Source of the DNA: Neoceratodus forsteri
Taxonomy: Eukaryota > Chordata > Ceratodontiformes > Ceratodontidae
Assembly: GCA_016271365.2 (NCBI GenBank)
Contig: CM057451.1
Span: 370,595,501-370,659,500, forward strand
Direction of reading: 5' to 3'
Length of the DNA stretch: 64,000 nucleotides
Under the pieces are notes generated by a model, which made no database searches, was not told the origin of the DNA, and worked only from the letters and a program-made list of their open reading frames with translations. Below are positions 1 to 10,547 of the stretch, piece after piece (the first letter of the stretch is position 1; the number at the start of each line of letters is the position of its first letter). The position numbers were made by a program, and so were the translations under genes.

Positions 1-99
1 GAAGATGAAAACAACAAGGTGGGCATCAAAAAGTGCCATCCCTGTACTGCCCACCCACATCCCAAAACAGAGGTTCTGAGAGGGGCAGGCAGGGAGGAG

Positions 100-190
100 G
101 TCATAATATAGCAAGACTCCATTAGAAGAAACAACATTACTAAGGTGAGTAATTTTTCTTCAAACAACATGAAGTCTTGCTGTATTTGAC
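100..190. repeat. Internal complementary region (ICR) of DIRS-A
   Basis: The first half (100 to about 157) reads as the reverse complement of the left outer end of this family, seen intact in copy F at 44002-44060. The second half (about 158-190) is the reverse complement of the right outer end seen at 5286-5318. The ICR is thus a fused copy of both termini. In DIRS-1 such a region is thought to template completion of the ends when the cDNA circle is made. It begins about 45 bp past the recombinase stop. Confidence 0.8.
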
Positions 191-233
191 AATTGAACTA
201 CACAGCAGTACCCCCACGGAGGAGGGACAGAAC

Positions 234-1688
234 CTACTTAGGAAATAGGCTCTGAAGCACGTCTGTGCCAAACCGAGCATCACTCCTAGCCTGGATGTCC
301 AAGGAGTAATGCTTGGTAAAAGTGTGAACTGTTTTCCAGGTAGCTGCTTGACATATTTCTAGAATAGGGATGTCTCTGGCAGGAGCCAGAGAAGCAGCTG
401 TACCTCTGGTAGAGTTAGCCCTCAGGCCTGAGGGAGGAACTTTACCAAACTTCTCGTAGCAGAATTGGATACAAGAGACAATCCACCTGGCAATGGATCT
501 TTTAGTGGCTGGCTTCCTTTCCCAACTTCGCCATAGGTAAGGAACAGTTGGAAGGAGTCAAACCTATGACCCTTGGTACGCTCTATGTAGTAACTAAGGG
601 CTCTCTTCACATCTAGGCTGTGCAGCCTCCTCTCCCCAGAGGAGGAGTGGTCAGTGAAGTACACTGGAAGAGAAATAGATTGATTAGGGTAGAAATCTGA
701 AACCACCTTAGGCAGGAACTTTCTGTTAGTCCGAAGGACCACCTTATCTCTGTGAAAAGAGATAAACTCCTGCTCCACTGACAACGCTTGTAATTCACTT
801 ATGCGTCTGGCAGAGGTGATGGCTACCAGAAACACAGTTTTCCAAGTCAAGTACTTGAGCTCAGCTGAAGACAAGGGCTCGAAAGGGGGTTGCATAAGCT
901 GAGCAATGCAAACATTAAGATCCCAGGCAGGGGCAGGATCTCTGAATGGAGGGTTGGTGTGCAACAACCCCTTAAAAAACTTGGAAAATAGGGATGAGCT
1001 GAAAGAGAAGAGGATTTACCTGCTGAAATAAAGCAGACACAGCTGCCAAATGCACCTTGAGGGTAGCTGGTCTCAGCCCCAAAGAATTCAGGTGGACCAT
1101 ATAATCCAGGACTGTGGGTAGATCAGCAGAGACTGGGGAAATATGCTTTTCCGAGCACCATATGGAAAACCTTTTCCATTTGGAATTGTAAGTAGCCCTG
1201 GTGGAAGGCTTCCTTGAGACCTTCAATATATCCATTACACCTTGGGAAATGTGTAAATCAGCAAACTCTAACTCTTCAAGAACCAAGCCTTGAGATTGAG
1301 AGATGTGAGATTCGGGTACCAGACCCTTCCCTGGGCACAGGTTAACAGATTGTGATTCTTGGGAAGGCACAGGGGAGGATGGACTGCTAAGGACAGCAGG
1401 AGTGGATACCAGGGCTGCCTGGCCCAATCCGGAGCTATCAGAATGACTTTGCAGGATTGGGATCTGATTTTGACTAGCACTTTGAACAGGAGTGGAAAGG
1501 GGGGAAAGGCATAGAGAAACTTCCCCTCCCAATTGAGGGCTAAGGCATCCAGCGGCAGAGAGCCCAACACTGGGGGCCTGCAACACAAAAGAGGAAGTTG
1601 GTGATTGTCTGGGGCTGCAAAAAGATCTATCTGCGGGGTGCCCCATCTGGCAAATACTACTCCCAAGACCAGGGGATCCAGTGACCAT
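234..1688 (-). pseudogene. Tyrosine recombinase (YR) of DIRS-A
   Basis: This would recombine the circular cDNA into the chromosome. The N-terminal reading frame is open from about 1688. It contains the core-binding region with the family signature KWKRFSIWC near 1160. The catalytic domain follows at about 960-234. The first catalytic arginine lies in SARRISEL (codon 803-805). The HxxR box reads NSTR at about 405-416, so its histidine codon is replaced by asparagine; copy F keeps HSTR at the same place. The nucleophile tyrosine is in KHYSLD (codon 305-307). The protein ends at a TAG at 234-236. Frameshifts near 965 and 420 split it. Its 5' part overlaps the methyltransferase frame by about 400 nt. 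Confidence 0.85.
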
Positions 1689-3165
1689 TCGTGGTGGCCC
1701 TGGGAAATCCTGCTGAGAGCATCTGCCAGGACATTGTCCTTGCCTGGGAGGTGAGCTGCCGAAGAGAGGTGTTCAGGGAGTAAGCCAGAGACCACAATCT
1801 CATCGCTTCGGTGCACAAGGCCGTAGACCGAGTGCCCCCTTGCTTGTTGATGTACCACATTGTAGTGGTGTTGTCTGTTCTGACCTGAATACTCTTGTTC
1901 TGAACAGATTTGGAAAAAACTTGAAGTGCTAGAAAAACTGCTCTGAGCTCCAACAGGTTGATGTGGAGCAGGGATTCCTGGGGAGACCACAGACCCTGGG
2001 TGGTGAGATCGCCCATGTGAGCTCCCCAGCCCAAGAGGGACGCATCTGTAGTAAGGATTAGAGAATGAGACTGAGTGACAAAAGGAACCCCTTGTCTCAG
2101 GTTGGTCTGATCCTGCCACCACTGTAGGACTTGGATCAGGGTTAGAGTTACTGGGATCAACTTGGTAAGAGGATCCTTTCTTTGAGACCAAAAGGCTCTC
2201 AAATGGAACTGGATGTCCCTCATCTGAAATCTTGCTCCCTGCATAACCGCTGTGGAAGCAGCCATGTGCCCTAGGAGCTGCAGAAAATGCCTTGCTGGCC
2301 GGGAGACCTGCAGGGTAAATGAGGAGGCCAGGGAGACCAGGGTCTTTGCCCTGTCTAGGGGAAGGAAAGCCCTGGCTTCCTGTGTGTTCAGCTCTGCGTC
2401 TATGAAGGTAAGAAGCTGGACAGGCTCTAGAACTGACTTTGAGAGATTCAGAAGGAAACCTAGAGAGGTAAGCAGTTGCTGCTATCTGGAGATGTAATTT
2501 GACCTGGTCTGGGGACTGGCCTACTATGAGCCAATCGTCCAGGTAAGGAAAGATGGCAATCTTTGCCTTCTTAGGTAGGCAACTGCTACTGCCAGACATT
2601 TGGTAAATACCCCTGGGGCAGAAGTGAGGCTGAAGGGCATTGCTCTGAACTGGTAGTGGCCTGAGGGCAGCTCGAACCTGAGGTACTTTCGATGGGAGCC
2701 TCTGATGGGAATATGGAAGTAGGCATCCTTGAGGTCCAGGGAAGCTAGCCAGTCCCCTGGCCTTAGAGAGGGTAAGATAATTCCCAGAGTCACCATTTTG
2801 AACTTTGGCTTTAAAAGGTGCTTGTTTAAATATCTGAGATCCAGGATGGGCTGCCATTCTCCTGTCTTTTTTGGGGTAAGGAAGAACCTGGAGTACAAAC
2901 CTTTGCCCTGGTGTAGGGGAGGAACCCTTTCCACAGCTCTGAGAGCCAGGAGGGTAGAGACCTCTGCCTCTAAGGCAAGAGCCTTTGATGGAGTTGCAGG
3001 TGGTAAAGATCTGGTTCTCAGCTTTGGAAATTTTTTGAAACTGAGAACCAGTCCCTGGCTTACTACTTCCAGGACCCACTTGTCTGATGTTAAAGACTTC
3101 CAGTCCTGGACAAAGTAAGCCAGCCTGCCCCCTACAGGTAGAGGAGAATCGGCCCTGGCAATCCC
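1268..3165 (-). pseudogene. RT-RNase H-methyltransferase polyprotein of DIRS-A
   Basis: Reverse transcriptase lies at about 3100-2400, with the palm motif SLDLKDAYFH near 2730 and the catalytic YLDD at 2534-2545. RNase H lies at about 2060-1700, with TDAS near 2040, ELRA, TDNT and an ADALSR end. A Dam-like methyltransferase domain follows, with IDLFAAPDN and LYAFPPFPLL, ending at a stop near 1268. A DIRS element needs RT and RNase H to make its cDNA; the methyltransferase role is unknown. At least two frameshifts, one just before YLDD and one after it, break the frame. All visible catalytic motifs are kept, so decay is recent compared with D and E. Confidence 0.85.
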
Positions 3166-3166
3166 A

Positions 3167-4762
3167 TCAGGGTGCCTGTTTGACAGGGGCTTTGGGCTGA
3201 GGGGTAGAAGCAGACCTGCTTGTACCCCATCTGCCTCTTCCTCTAAAGAACCCCCTCTGAGCATAGGTGGAGGAGGAGGAAGCTTGGGCTTGGTAAAAAG
3301 GCCTATGAAAAGGCCTGCCCCTGCCTCTAGGAAGCTGCTTTTGAGAAGTGGCCTGCCTTTCCTTGGCCTGTGCACTCCTATAGGTGGTCCTATATTCAAC
3401 CATTTTCTTCATGTAATTCTCTGTTTGCTCCCCAAACAGAGAATTTCCCACAACAGGAAAATCCATGGCCTTGGACTGGGTGTCCTGAGACAGGGTAGTA
3501 CACCTGAGCCAAGCCAGCCTACGTAGTGCCACAGATGTAGCCATGACTCTTGATGAAACATCATTAGAGTCCACTGCAGCATGAAACTGCACTTTGGATG
3601 CCTCAATACCATCCATAGCCACCTGCTCCAGCTCTGGCAAGCTGGTCAGGACTTGTTTTGCTAGGGCCAGCACAGTATCCCATCTGGATTTCTGGTACCT
3701 AGCAGCATAAGCCATATAATTTGCTTGTCTGAGCCCCAAAGATGCTGCCATGTACTGTTTCTTTGCCATAGCATCAATCTTCCTGGAGTCCTTCTAGGGG
3801 TGTGAAGCTAGGGGAATATTAGCCTTGTCACAGGCTGCAGCCTGCACTACCCCACATGGCTGCATTGCTGAGTGAGGAAATCAGTGTCAGAGCCTGATAA
3901 GGTATACCTCTTGTCCATCCCTTTATCCACAGGAGGTATAGTGGAGGAGTTTTAAACTTTTACTGTCTGTTTCGAAAAGATTTATGCAAAGGAATAGACA
4001 GTCTCCTAGACTCTGGAATATCCATCATTTCTACATAGTCTGGCTCCTCCTGGTCATCAACAGCTTCCTCAACAGGGAGCTGGAGAGTTTCAGCAACTTT
4101 TTTTATAAAACATGAAATGAGAAGGGGACTCAGAAAGTCTTGGAGGAGAAACCCCTAGGGGTCTATCTGGAGAGATGTCCGGATCAATGGGCACATCCAG
4201 ATCTTGAAAACCATATTCACTCTCCTCATATTCCTCTTCCCTCTCCCCTGGTTCATAAAAATCCTCAAAATCATAGTCTTGAACTGGTGGAACCGACCGA
4301 ACTGAACGCTTACCAGAAGGTGTCGGTTTGGTCGGAACCGGAGAGAGAGACTGGACAATTTTAATTGCTTTAGCTATTTCCTCAGCAGTTGGGGAGAGAA
4401 CTTTTGGCTCTAAACTACCTGACTTTCTAGCCCTTTTTGATGGAACCGCTCCCTCAGAACCGGCTCTTCGCTTGCTCGAGAAAGTATCGCCCTGGTCAGA
4501 GGGTATTCCTCCGGTTCCCGTTGGTACCGAACCGGCTGGCCATCCGGTCAGCGGACTTTTTGTCTCCCTTTCCTGAGCCTACCAACTTCTTATCTATGGT
4601 GGCAGCAGGAAATTGTGACAAATCTGGCAGTCTGAATTGAGGTGGTCAAACCCAGACAATAGACACATGGGTGTGTGGTCAGGCTTGGCAAAAGCTTCCC
4701 ACAAACACTACAGTGCTGAAACCCAGTGGGTCCGGTTTTCTTTTGGGTTTCTCAGACATAAT
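3167..4762 (-). pseudogene. gag-like protein of DIRS-A
   Basis: The start is set at MSEKPKRK near 4760, matching copy F. A Cys/His-rich segment follows, which in the other copies reads as CxxC...H..C..CLG...H....C..C and is degraded here. The C-terminal 200 residues are open (3769-3167) and include the family block LRRLAWLRCTTLSQDTQSKAMDFPVVGNSLFG, then an Arg/Gly-rich tail (RGRGRPFHRPF, FFRGRGRWG) suited to nucleic-acid binding. Stops and frameshifts fall between 3770 and 4700. The 5' half and the leader contain many ACCGA/TCGGT motifs (see findings). Confidence 0.75.
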
Positions 4763-5159
4763 GCCAGCCTAACCAACTTGCCTGTTTATGGCAATCCACC
4801 AAGCAAGACACCCTTATCGGTTCCCAACAGTGTCACGGGTCGTGGAAAAAACCGTAATGAAATCCGTTTCTTTTAGAACCGATAAGAACCGGGAACCGCA
4901 CTCTAAAAAAAGGCTAGTAGATTTAAATACAACCTGATCGGTTCAAACCGAACCGATAACAAATTACAAGTTCCACACAGAGAATCTAATGTAAAACCTA
5001 TCTATTACTTACATTACCACAGACAGAGCTTGAACCGACCGGTTGCGGTTTAATTTCAGCTAAAAACCGTAAAATAATACTTTTAAACCGACAAAATGAA
5101 CCGAGCAGAAGGAGAAATCTCTGGAGCGACTGTTCAGTGAGGCGGAGTAAAGAATCTGA

Positions 5160-5318
5160 CAGTTTACCTCTGAAGCACAACAGACAGAGTTTTCAACTGA
5201 GCTCGCGCTCTAAGTTCCATGCCTGCATGGAAAAGTTAACTACTTCACCTCCGGAGCAGTTCTAAACTGCGGTCATACTGCAATTGTCATAATATAGCAA
5301 GACTTCATGTTGTTTGAA
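5160..5318. repeat. Right (5') terminal repeat of DIRS-A
   Basis: The outer 35 bases (5286-5318) match the ICR at 158-190 in inverse orientation and the right end of copy F at 49598-49630. The inner part resembles F's 145-bp terminal repeat only patchily, for example around the CTCCGG and CAGTTCTA motifs. The element promoter is expected in this repeat but I cannot point to a defined site. Confidence 0.6.
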
Positions 5319-5637
5319 ATGAAAATTATGTACTTACTGTAATTGTTGGTCTTTCTGAATGTCTTCTCCACTGATTACTATTGTGGTTCTGGGGCGGGAG
5401 ACACCAGGACCCCCATAGCAGCAAATATTTTGTTGGGAGGGTATGGACACAACTACTGAGCAAGGCACCTGTGCACCACCACGTGGTGTCATGTGCCAGC
5501 CAATAACTTGCCAGTTCCCACACTCACCTCAGTTCTGTTTGCCAGGAGAGAAACAAAGGGGGCGGGGGGAGTGAGAGCTAAGATGTTTCCTAACTCAAAG
5601 GGACTGGGAAAGGATACATAAGTAAGTAAGTAATAAG

Positions 5638-5769
5638 CCACGACAGGGTGTGCATTAAAGGATTTTAATGCACGCCCCGGGGGTGTGCTAAGGCATGAGG
5701 CCAAATGCTGAGTGTCCTTACGCCCGGTGGGAAGTGCATTAAAATCCTTTAATGCACACCCTGGAGTGG
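5638..5769. repeat. MITE-like hairpin with nested palindromes
   Basis: A 29-bp inverted repeat is perfect between 5645-5673 and 5734-5762, and GCCAC/GTGGC extend it to about 36 bp. Each arm holds its own palindrome, GTGCATTAAA-GGAT-TTTAATGCAC. The 60-bp loop has no ORF. It could be a small non-autonomous DNA transposon or a foldback element; no clear target duplication is seen. Confidence 0.6.
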
Positions 5770-8055
5770 CTTTTCACACTTATAAAATGGGCCATCATCA
5801 TAAAAGAATTAGTTTGATTTACTCTGATAGGGATTAAAACGTATTTACTATTTTCAAGAGTGTACAATACATTACCTCTAAAACATCTAACAATGGAAAA
5901 AGTAGTCTCTATGACTGCGTAAAATAGCATATATCAGCAATAGGTTAACTACTGCAGTACTTTGCAGTTAAAGTATTTATTAGTAGAGTTGGTTGAAAAT
6001 AAATATTTTCTATGTGACAAATACATTTTATGATATAAATGCACTGTAATATATGTACATTTGTAAAACATAATCAGTGTTTAAAACTTAATTTTCATTA
6101 CACTGTAGTTATATAGTTTCATTGAAGGCAACCTTTTCTTTATTTTTGTTTTTTTTTTACTTATGTGTTATGGTCCAGTACATAAAAGGAAAACTGCTAT
6201 AGGATTGAGGTGAAAGGTTAGTAAAAAAAAAAAAAAAAAATTTAAACCTGCCAAGTTGCATTTTTTTTTGGTGGGGAAGGGGGTACATTTCACCTGAACA
6301 CACCTCTATATTATTCAAATGTATATGCTTTTATAAACATCAGCAATATATTTGAGCAGTTTGAGTCTGCCTATGTACAGTGTGTTTTCCCACCTTTTCT
6401 CTTTGTTTATAAAGTATTACTGTATTGCCTACTTTCTTCATCCTGTTTTTTTTTCCTCTGTGTTTCCCCACATTCAAGACATAGAATGCTTTTCATGGAA
6501 TGTTTACCACAGAATACAGGGATTCAAAATTCTGCTCTGTTCCACTGGTAGAATGTTGTTCTCCTAACATACTATACACACAGACAATAAATGCCTGTTT
6601 TAGAGCCACAGATTCAATTATCTCACTGTCACGGTAAGCAGAAGAGATTTCCCTGATGAGCAGGTAAAGACAGAAAGAGGATTTTTCACTGTTAGTAAAG
6701 AAACAGTTGTAATGAAAACTATAAACAATACTTCATGTTTCTAATTTGTTTACGTGTATAAGGAGAGAGTGATAATCAGGGAAACAACATTTAATTAATT
6801 TGTTTTATTTTTTATTTAAGGTAGTTTTATTTTTAGGTTGAAGGTTTTTACAGTGTAAAGGCGGCAGCCATGTTTGTGATGGAAGACCAGTTCTGGTTGC
6901 AGGAGGACTGATGGAAGATAGTTCTGGCTGTAGGAGGACTGATTTGTTCATTGTGTGATGTGCTTTAGGACCAGGATGACTGTGCGTACAAAGAGATTTA
7001 ATGTACAGTCAGCTGATGTCTCTTGGCCAATGAGATTTGTAGATTTTTTCTTGCCATTTTGTAAAGGAAAATAAACAAAATAAAACCTGACTACCAGTTT
7101 TTAATAGAAAAACAGGGCACACCACGTGGCACAAAGGGGTAGCTGGGTATGGAGTCAGAGCCCCTCCCCCCTTTGCCAGACAGGAGGTGATAGCGATCTT
7201 AATGGCAGCAGTCTTGAAGCATGTGGCTCTGGCAGAAGGCATGAGGTTGATACCCAGAACTGGGACCCCTTGTAAGCGAGATGGCATAATGTGCCAAAAT
7301 AGGATTTAAACACATGAACTCCCAGAAAAAACAATCCCATGCTACCGGACAGAGGATTGATTGGATAGTCAGTTAATATGTCCCTTGTTTTCCCTGCTAG
7401 GGAAGGAAAAAGGGAATTTCAAGTGTATGTGGAGTTGTAAGACAGGATAGCCCAAGGAGCCGAGATGTGTTCATCTCCTCAGGCACTCCTAAGAGTAGTG
7501 GGCTAATAGCTCAGCTGGTGTAAGGAAAGAAAAAGGGGTATACAACCAAAAATAGTTTGACACAGTCAGAAGAAAGAGATATCAGAGAAAATGACCTGCT
7601 TCTCCTGCAACCACAGAACGTACCCGGTATAAGAGTTAGTGTATTTGATCTGTCTCAGTGCACAGCACCTCCCACAAACAGTGTAACTGCCCAGTGAAGT
7701 TTGAATGGCTAGTGACCAGAGGCATAGATTGCACTCATAAAGTAACAGGAATATACCCCAAGAAGGTGATACAATCTGGGCAGGGAGAAAGATAAGAATG
7801 GAAGGGAGCTACCTTCCTCCCTTTTTTTGGTTGGCATTAGGGCTCTGTAAGGACCCTCACCCCAGTTTTTGAGTTTTTTTGGTGAGTGGGGGCCCAGAAA
7901 TGAGCTTCCAAACCCCCCTTTTTGTATTTTCTGAAAAGCCACTCCAAGGGAGTGAGACTGGGGAGATGCCCTAGCACTGTGGGGCTGGTGGCATTGTCAG
8001 GGTGAGCTGCTCAAAGGCCCTGGCTCCGCTACACAGGGGGATGGTAGACAGGTGT
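5770..8055. other. AT-rich intronic sequence without recognised genes
   Basis: Only short ORFs without recognisable domains occur. An 18-A run sits near 6223-6240. Sequence at 7930-8055 is somewhat more GC-rich but I can assign it to nothing. Presumably AGO intron. Confidence 0.6.
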
Positions 8056-8146
8056 GGTAATCAATGGTGAAGATATTCTAGAAGATCAACAATTAGGTTA
8101 TGGATGTAATTTTCATATCTTCCAAGAATCAGTCTTCACCATTAAT
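8056..8146 (-). repeat. Isolated DIRS terminal palindrome (solo ICR-like relic)
   Basis: An imperfect palindrome: ATCAATGGTGAAGA at the left returns inverted as TCTTCACCATTAAT at the right. The same left half follows the recombinase fragment G at 40115-40160. Read on the minus strand it would encode a recombinase C-terminus ending in two histidines and a stop, as in G. No other DIRS gene lies around it, so it is either a severely deleted element or a remnant of end joining. Confidence 0.5.
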
Positions 8147-8149
8147 TTT

Positions 8150-8436
8150 AAGGGGCAAATTTAAAGATGGGGGACGGCTCAGGGGCAATGTGAGGAAGTA
8201 TTTTTCATGGAGAGGTGGTGGATGCATGGAACCGCCTTCCTGAGGAGGTTGTGGGGTCAAAAACAGTGGGGGAATTCAAGAATGCATGAAACAGACATAA
8301 GGCAATTCTGGTGGGGGGTAGGAAGAAGTAGGCTGTTGGTTAACTAGGATCTGCAGCTTATCAAATAGGTAGGGAAATGGGCAGACTGGGTGGGCCAAGC
8401 GGTCCTTATCTGCCATTAAAGTCTATGTTTCTACGT
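8150..8436 (+). mobile_element. CR1 LINE 3' end fragment
   Basis: CR1 3' sequence with the usual order: the segment around AGGAAGTATTTTTCATGGAG, GGTGGATGCATGGAAC, a GGGCAGACTGGGTGGGCC block, and a terminal TCTATGTTTCTACG. It is heavily 5'-truncated, as CR1 copies usually are. It shares most of its length, inverted, with 34671-34955. It directly abuts the DIRS relic on its left. Confidence 0.8.
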
Positions 8437-9069
8437 ATGTGTCAGAGTATCAAGCTTTTCTTTTTTTCTGAGGGAGAAGCTCGCTCACTCTGAGGGTAAC
8501 AGATACAGTCAGTTCTCTGTATGGGGGAGAACACCTGCGGGCAAGGGCTCCTTACAGGTCTGGCGAGACCAGAGACTGGCCAGGATCAGGAGGGGGCTCC
8601 TGTGCTACAGGAGGAGGAGGTGGGTTTCCCAAGGGCTCCCACTTGACCCTAGGGGAGAAAAAATGAGCCACTCTGGAAGTGCAAGTTAAGTACCTTACGC
8701 TGGCCAAAGATGTCAGTCTGGAGAGGTGAGTTCAAGTTCATTGCAGGAAAGCTCCATTGAGCAGGCTCATTCACAAGGAGATCCTGAACATATACCGGAA
8801 ATGTACAAAAAACACAGACATTAAATGGGAAACATAACAACAAGAAACAGTACTATAACAGGGATTAAAATAAATGAGATGAAGGCATGACAGTGAATGA
8901 AAATATACAAAGCAATACATTCTGAACGTGTACTAACACATTACAACTACAAGAATATGTGCAAATACAGTGCAATGGAGAACAGTCATACTACATGTTT
9001 AAAGCTCAGCATTATAATAAGTGTGTTGTAGCATAGTGACCCTGTTAGAACGAGAAGGAAGTGGTGACC
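8437..9069. other. Unassigned intronic sequence
   Basis: No feature is supported. A 64-codon minus-strand frame at 8649-8843 has splice-like borders but no family I recognise (see rejected items). Confidence 0.5.
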
Positions 9070-9239
9070 AGATTGGGCAGGGTTGAACAGAGAATAGCTT
9101 TCAATGTGCGCTTTTAGTTGAGTGTAGATTAATTTTTCGAGAATTTTGAAGAGAATAGGCAAGATGGACATGGGCCTATAATTGTTTGGGTTGCAAGGGT
9201 CACCTGATTTGAACAGAGGCAAAATATGAGCAGATTTCC
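9070..9239 (-). pseudogene. RT fragment of LINE L2-2 (3' piece of a split element)
   Basis: On the minus strand this reads through the RT fingers block (PLFKSGDPCNPNNYRP, then ILEKLIYTQL and NPAQSG). It continues exactly the protein that breaks off at 12353, so L2-1 at 9240-12352 was inserted into it. After the QSG motif near 9070 the match is lost, and the YADD palm region and 3' tail are missing. Confidence 0.8.
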
Positions 9240-10149
9240 GGATGTGCTTGCGGTCTCTGAGACTGGGTTAAAACCATCGATCCTAGACCACGAATTTGCT
9301 GCCCCAGGATACATCTGTTACCGGAAAGACAGACTCCTGAAAAGAGGGGGTTGGGTACTCGTCTACGTGAAGGCTTCCCTGATCTCTTCACAAATCAAAC
9401 TGCAAGTAACTCTGCCCCCTGAAACTGAAGCTATCTTTGTACGCATCACCCTCGGCAGTGCCAAACACCTAAACGTAGGGTGTGTATATAGTCTACCAAA
9501 GGATGCTCTCCAATCCCTCGGGACACTCTCAAGAACCCTAACAGCTGAGTTTGCAACTGAACTCATCATCCTTGGAGACTTCAACCTGAACTGGGTCAAA
9601 GAGGCAAGGTCCTCAATAACAGGTTTGCTACAAGAAGCTAACCTCTCCCAGATAAACACCCTGCCCACAAGGCTGAACTACAAAACCGGTAGCCACTCAA
9701 TCATTGACTGGGTACTGGTGTCCAACCCTAAAAACGTTCAAGCTGCTGGCACCTTGGTGGATGCTCTCAGCGACCACTCGCCAATCTTCTGTGTCTGGAA
9801 AAACAGAGCGGTAAAGGTCCCGCCTAGAACACTCACTTCCCGGGACTTCTCTAAGTTCTCCCTGGAGCACTACAACACTCTCCTGGGCAACCTGGATTGG
9901 AGCCCAATAAGAAGTCTTCCTACCTTGGAGGGGGCAGTTGACTTCTTTAACAGGTCTATCATGTGGGCCGCGGACCTCCTGGCCATAACCAAAACCTACC
10001 GGGTAAAGGCCACTGCTATAAGTGGCTTACCCCCAAAAGCCCTGATGACCAGCCGAGACAAAGCCTGGAAAAGTCCAAAGACCGGCTTCCTAGCAGACCA
10101 GGTTGTCTCAGAGGCTCTCGCAAACCAATGTAAAAGGCCACCAAACTAG
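9240..10149 (+). pseudogene. AP-endonuclease domain of L2-1
   Basis: The frame contains AVSETGLKPS (the catalytic Glu block), LIILGDFNLNW (Asp/Asn block) and DALSDHSPIF (catalytic Asp-His), the expected order for an exonuclease III-like nicking domain. The first roughly 50 residues of the domain are missing because of 5' truncation. A TAG at 10147-10149 interrupts the protein. The connector to RT continues in frame afterwards (KANLSNPRTFWSHINELIKG) before further stops near 10447. Confidence 0.8.
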
Positions 10150-10547
10150 CAAAAGGAGTATCTAAACCACCTCCAGAAAGCAAACCTCAGCAACCCTAGG
10201 ACTTTCTGGTCCCACATCAACGAACTGATTAAGGGGAATAAAAAGACTGCCACGGGCCCTATCACAGCTAATGGACAGGTACTACATGACGAGGCACTAA
10301 TCGCTGAGACCCTCAATTCCTACTTCATAAACCCTGATAAACATCAGGCAGGGTTATCAGTACCCAACTACCAGTCTGCTCCACTGGATCCCTCTACTCT
10401 TGACCGCCCACCCTTTCATTTAAGGCTGGTTAAGGTCAAAGAGGTCTAGCCACCTTAAAAATCCTTAAACAAGAGGTTCAGGAGGCCGGATGGACTCAAA
10501 GCCAGGTTGCTAAAAGATGGGGCCACCCTCTGCGACCACTCACCTGG

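Larger units (their letters stand above)
1..5318 (-). mobile_element. DIRS-A, DIRS-type retrotransposon, 3' end cut by window start
   Basis: Reading on the minus strand from 5318 down, the order is terminal repeat, gag, RT-RH-MT, tyrosine recombinase, and an internal complementary region at 100-190. DIRS elements integrate as circles through a tyrosine recombinase instead of a DDE integrase and make no target duplication. By comparison with the complete copy F, whose left terminal repeat lies about 480 bp beyond its ICR, the outer 3' repeat of A should lie just before base 1. The right end is the sequence ending in TTTGAA near 5318. All genes carry frameshifts or stops, so this is a dead but fairly young-looking copy. 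A and F share family, gene layout and end sequences. Confidence 0.9.

Noticed and set aside
6223..6240. 18-A run as a possible retroposon tail
   Set aside because: No target duplication or recognisable body precedes it.
7500..7525. TAGCTCAGCTGG, a possible polymerase III A-box
   Set aside because: No B-box follows at the proper distance.
8649..8843. Minus-strand 64-codon frame with TTCAG before and GTAAGG after a central part
   Set aside because: The splice-like borders are short and the polypyrimidine tract is poor. The peptide matches no family I know, and it is not Argonaute.
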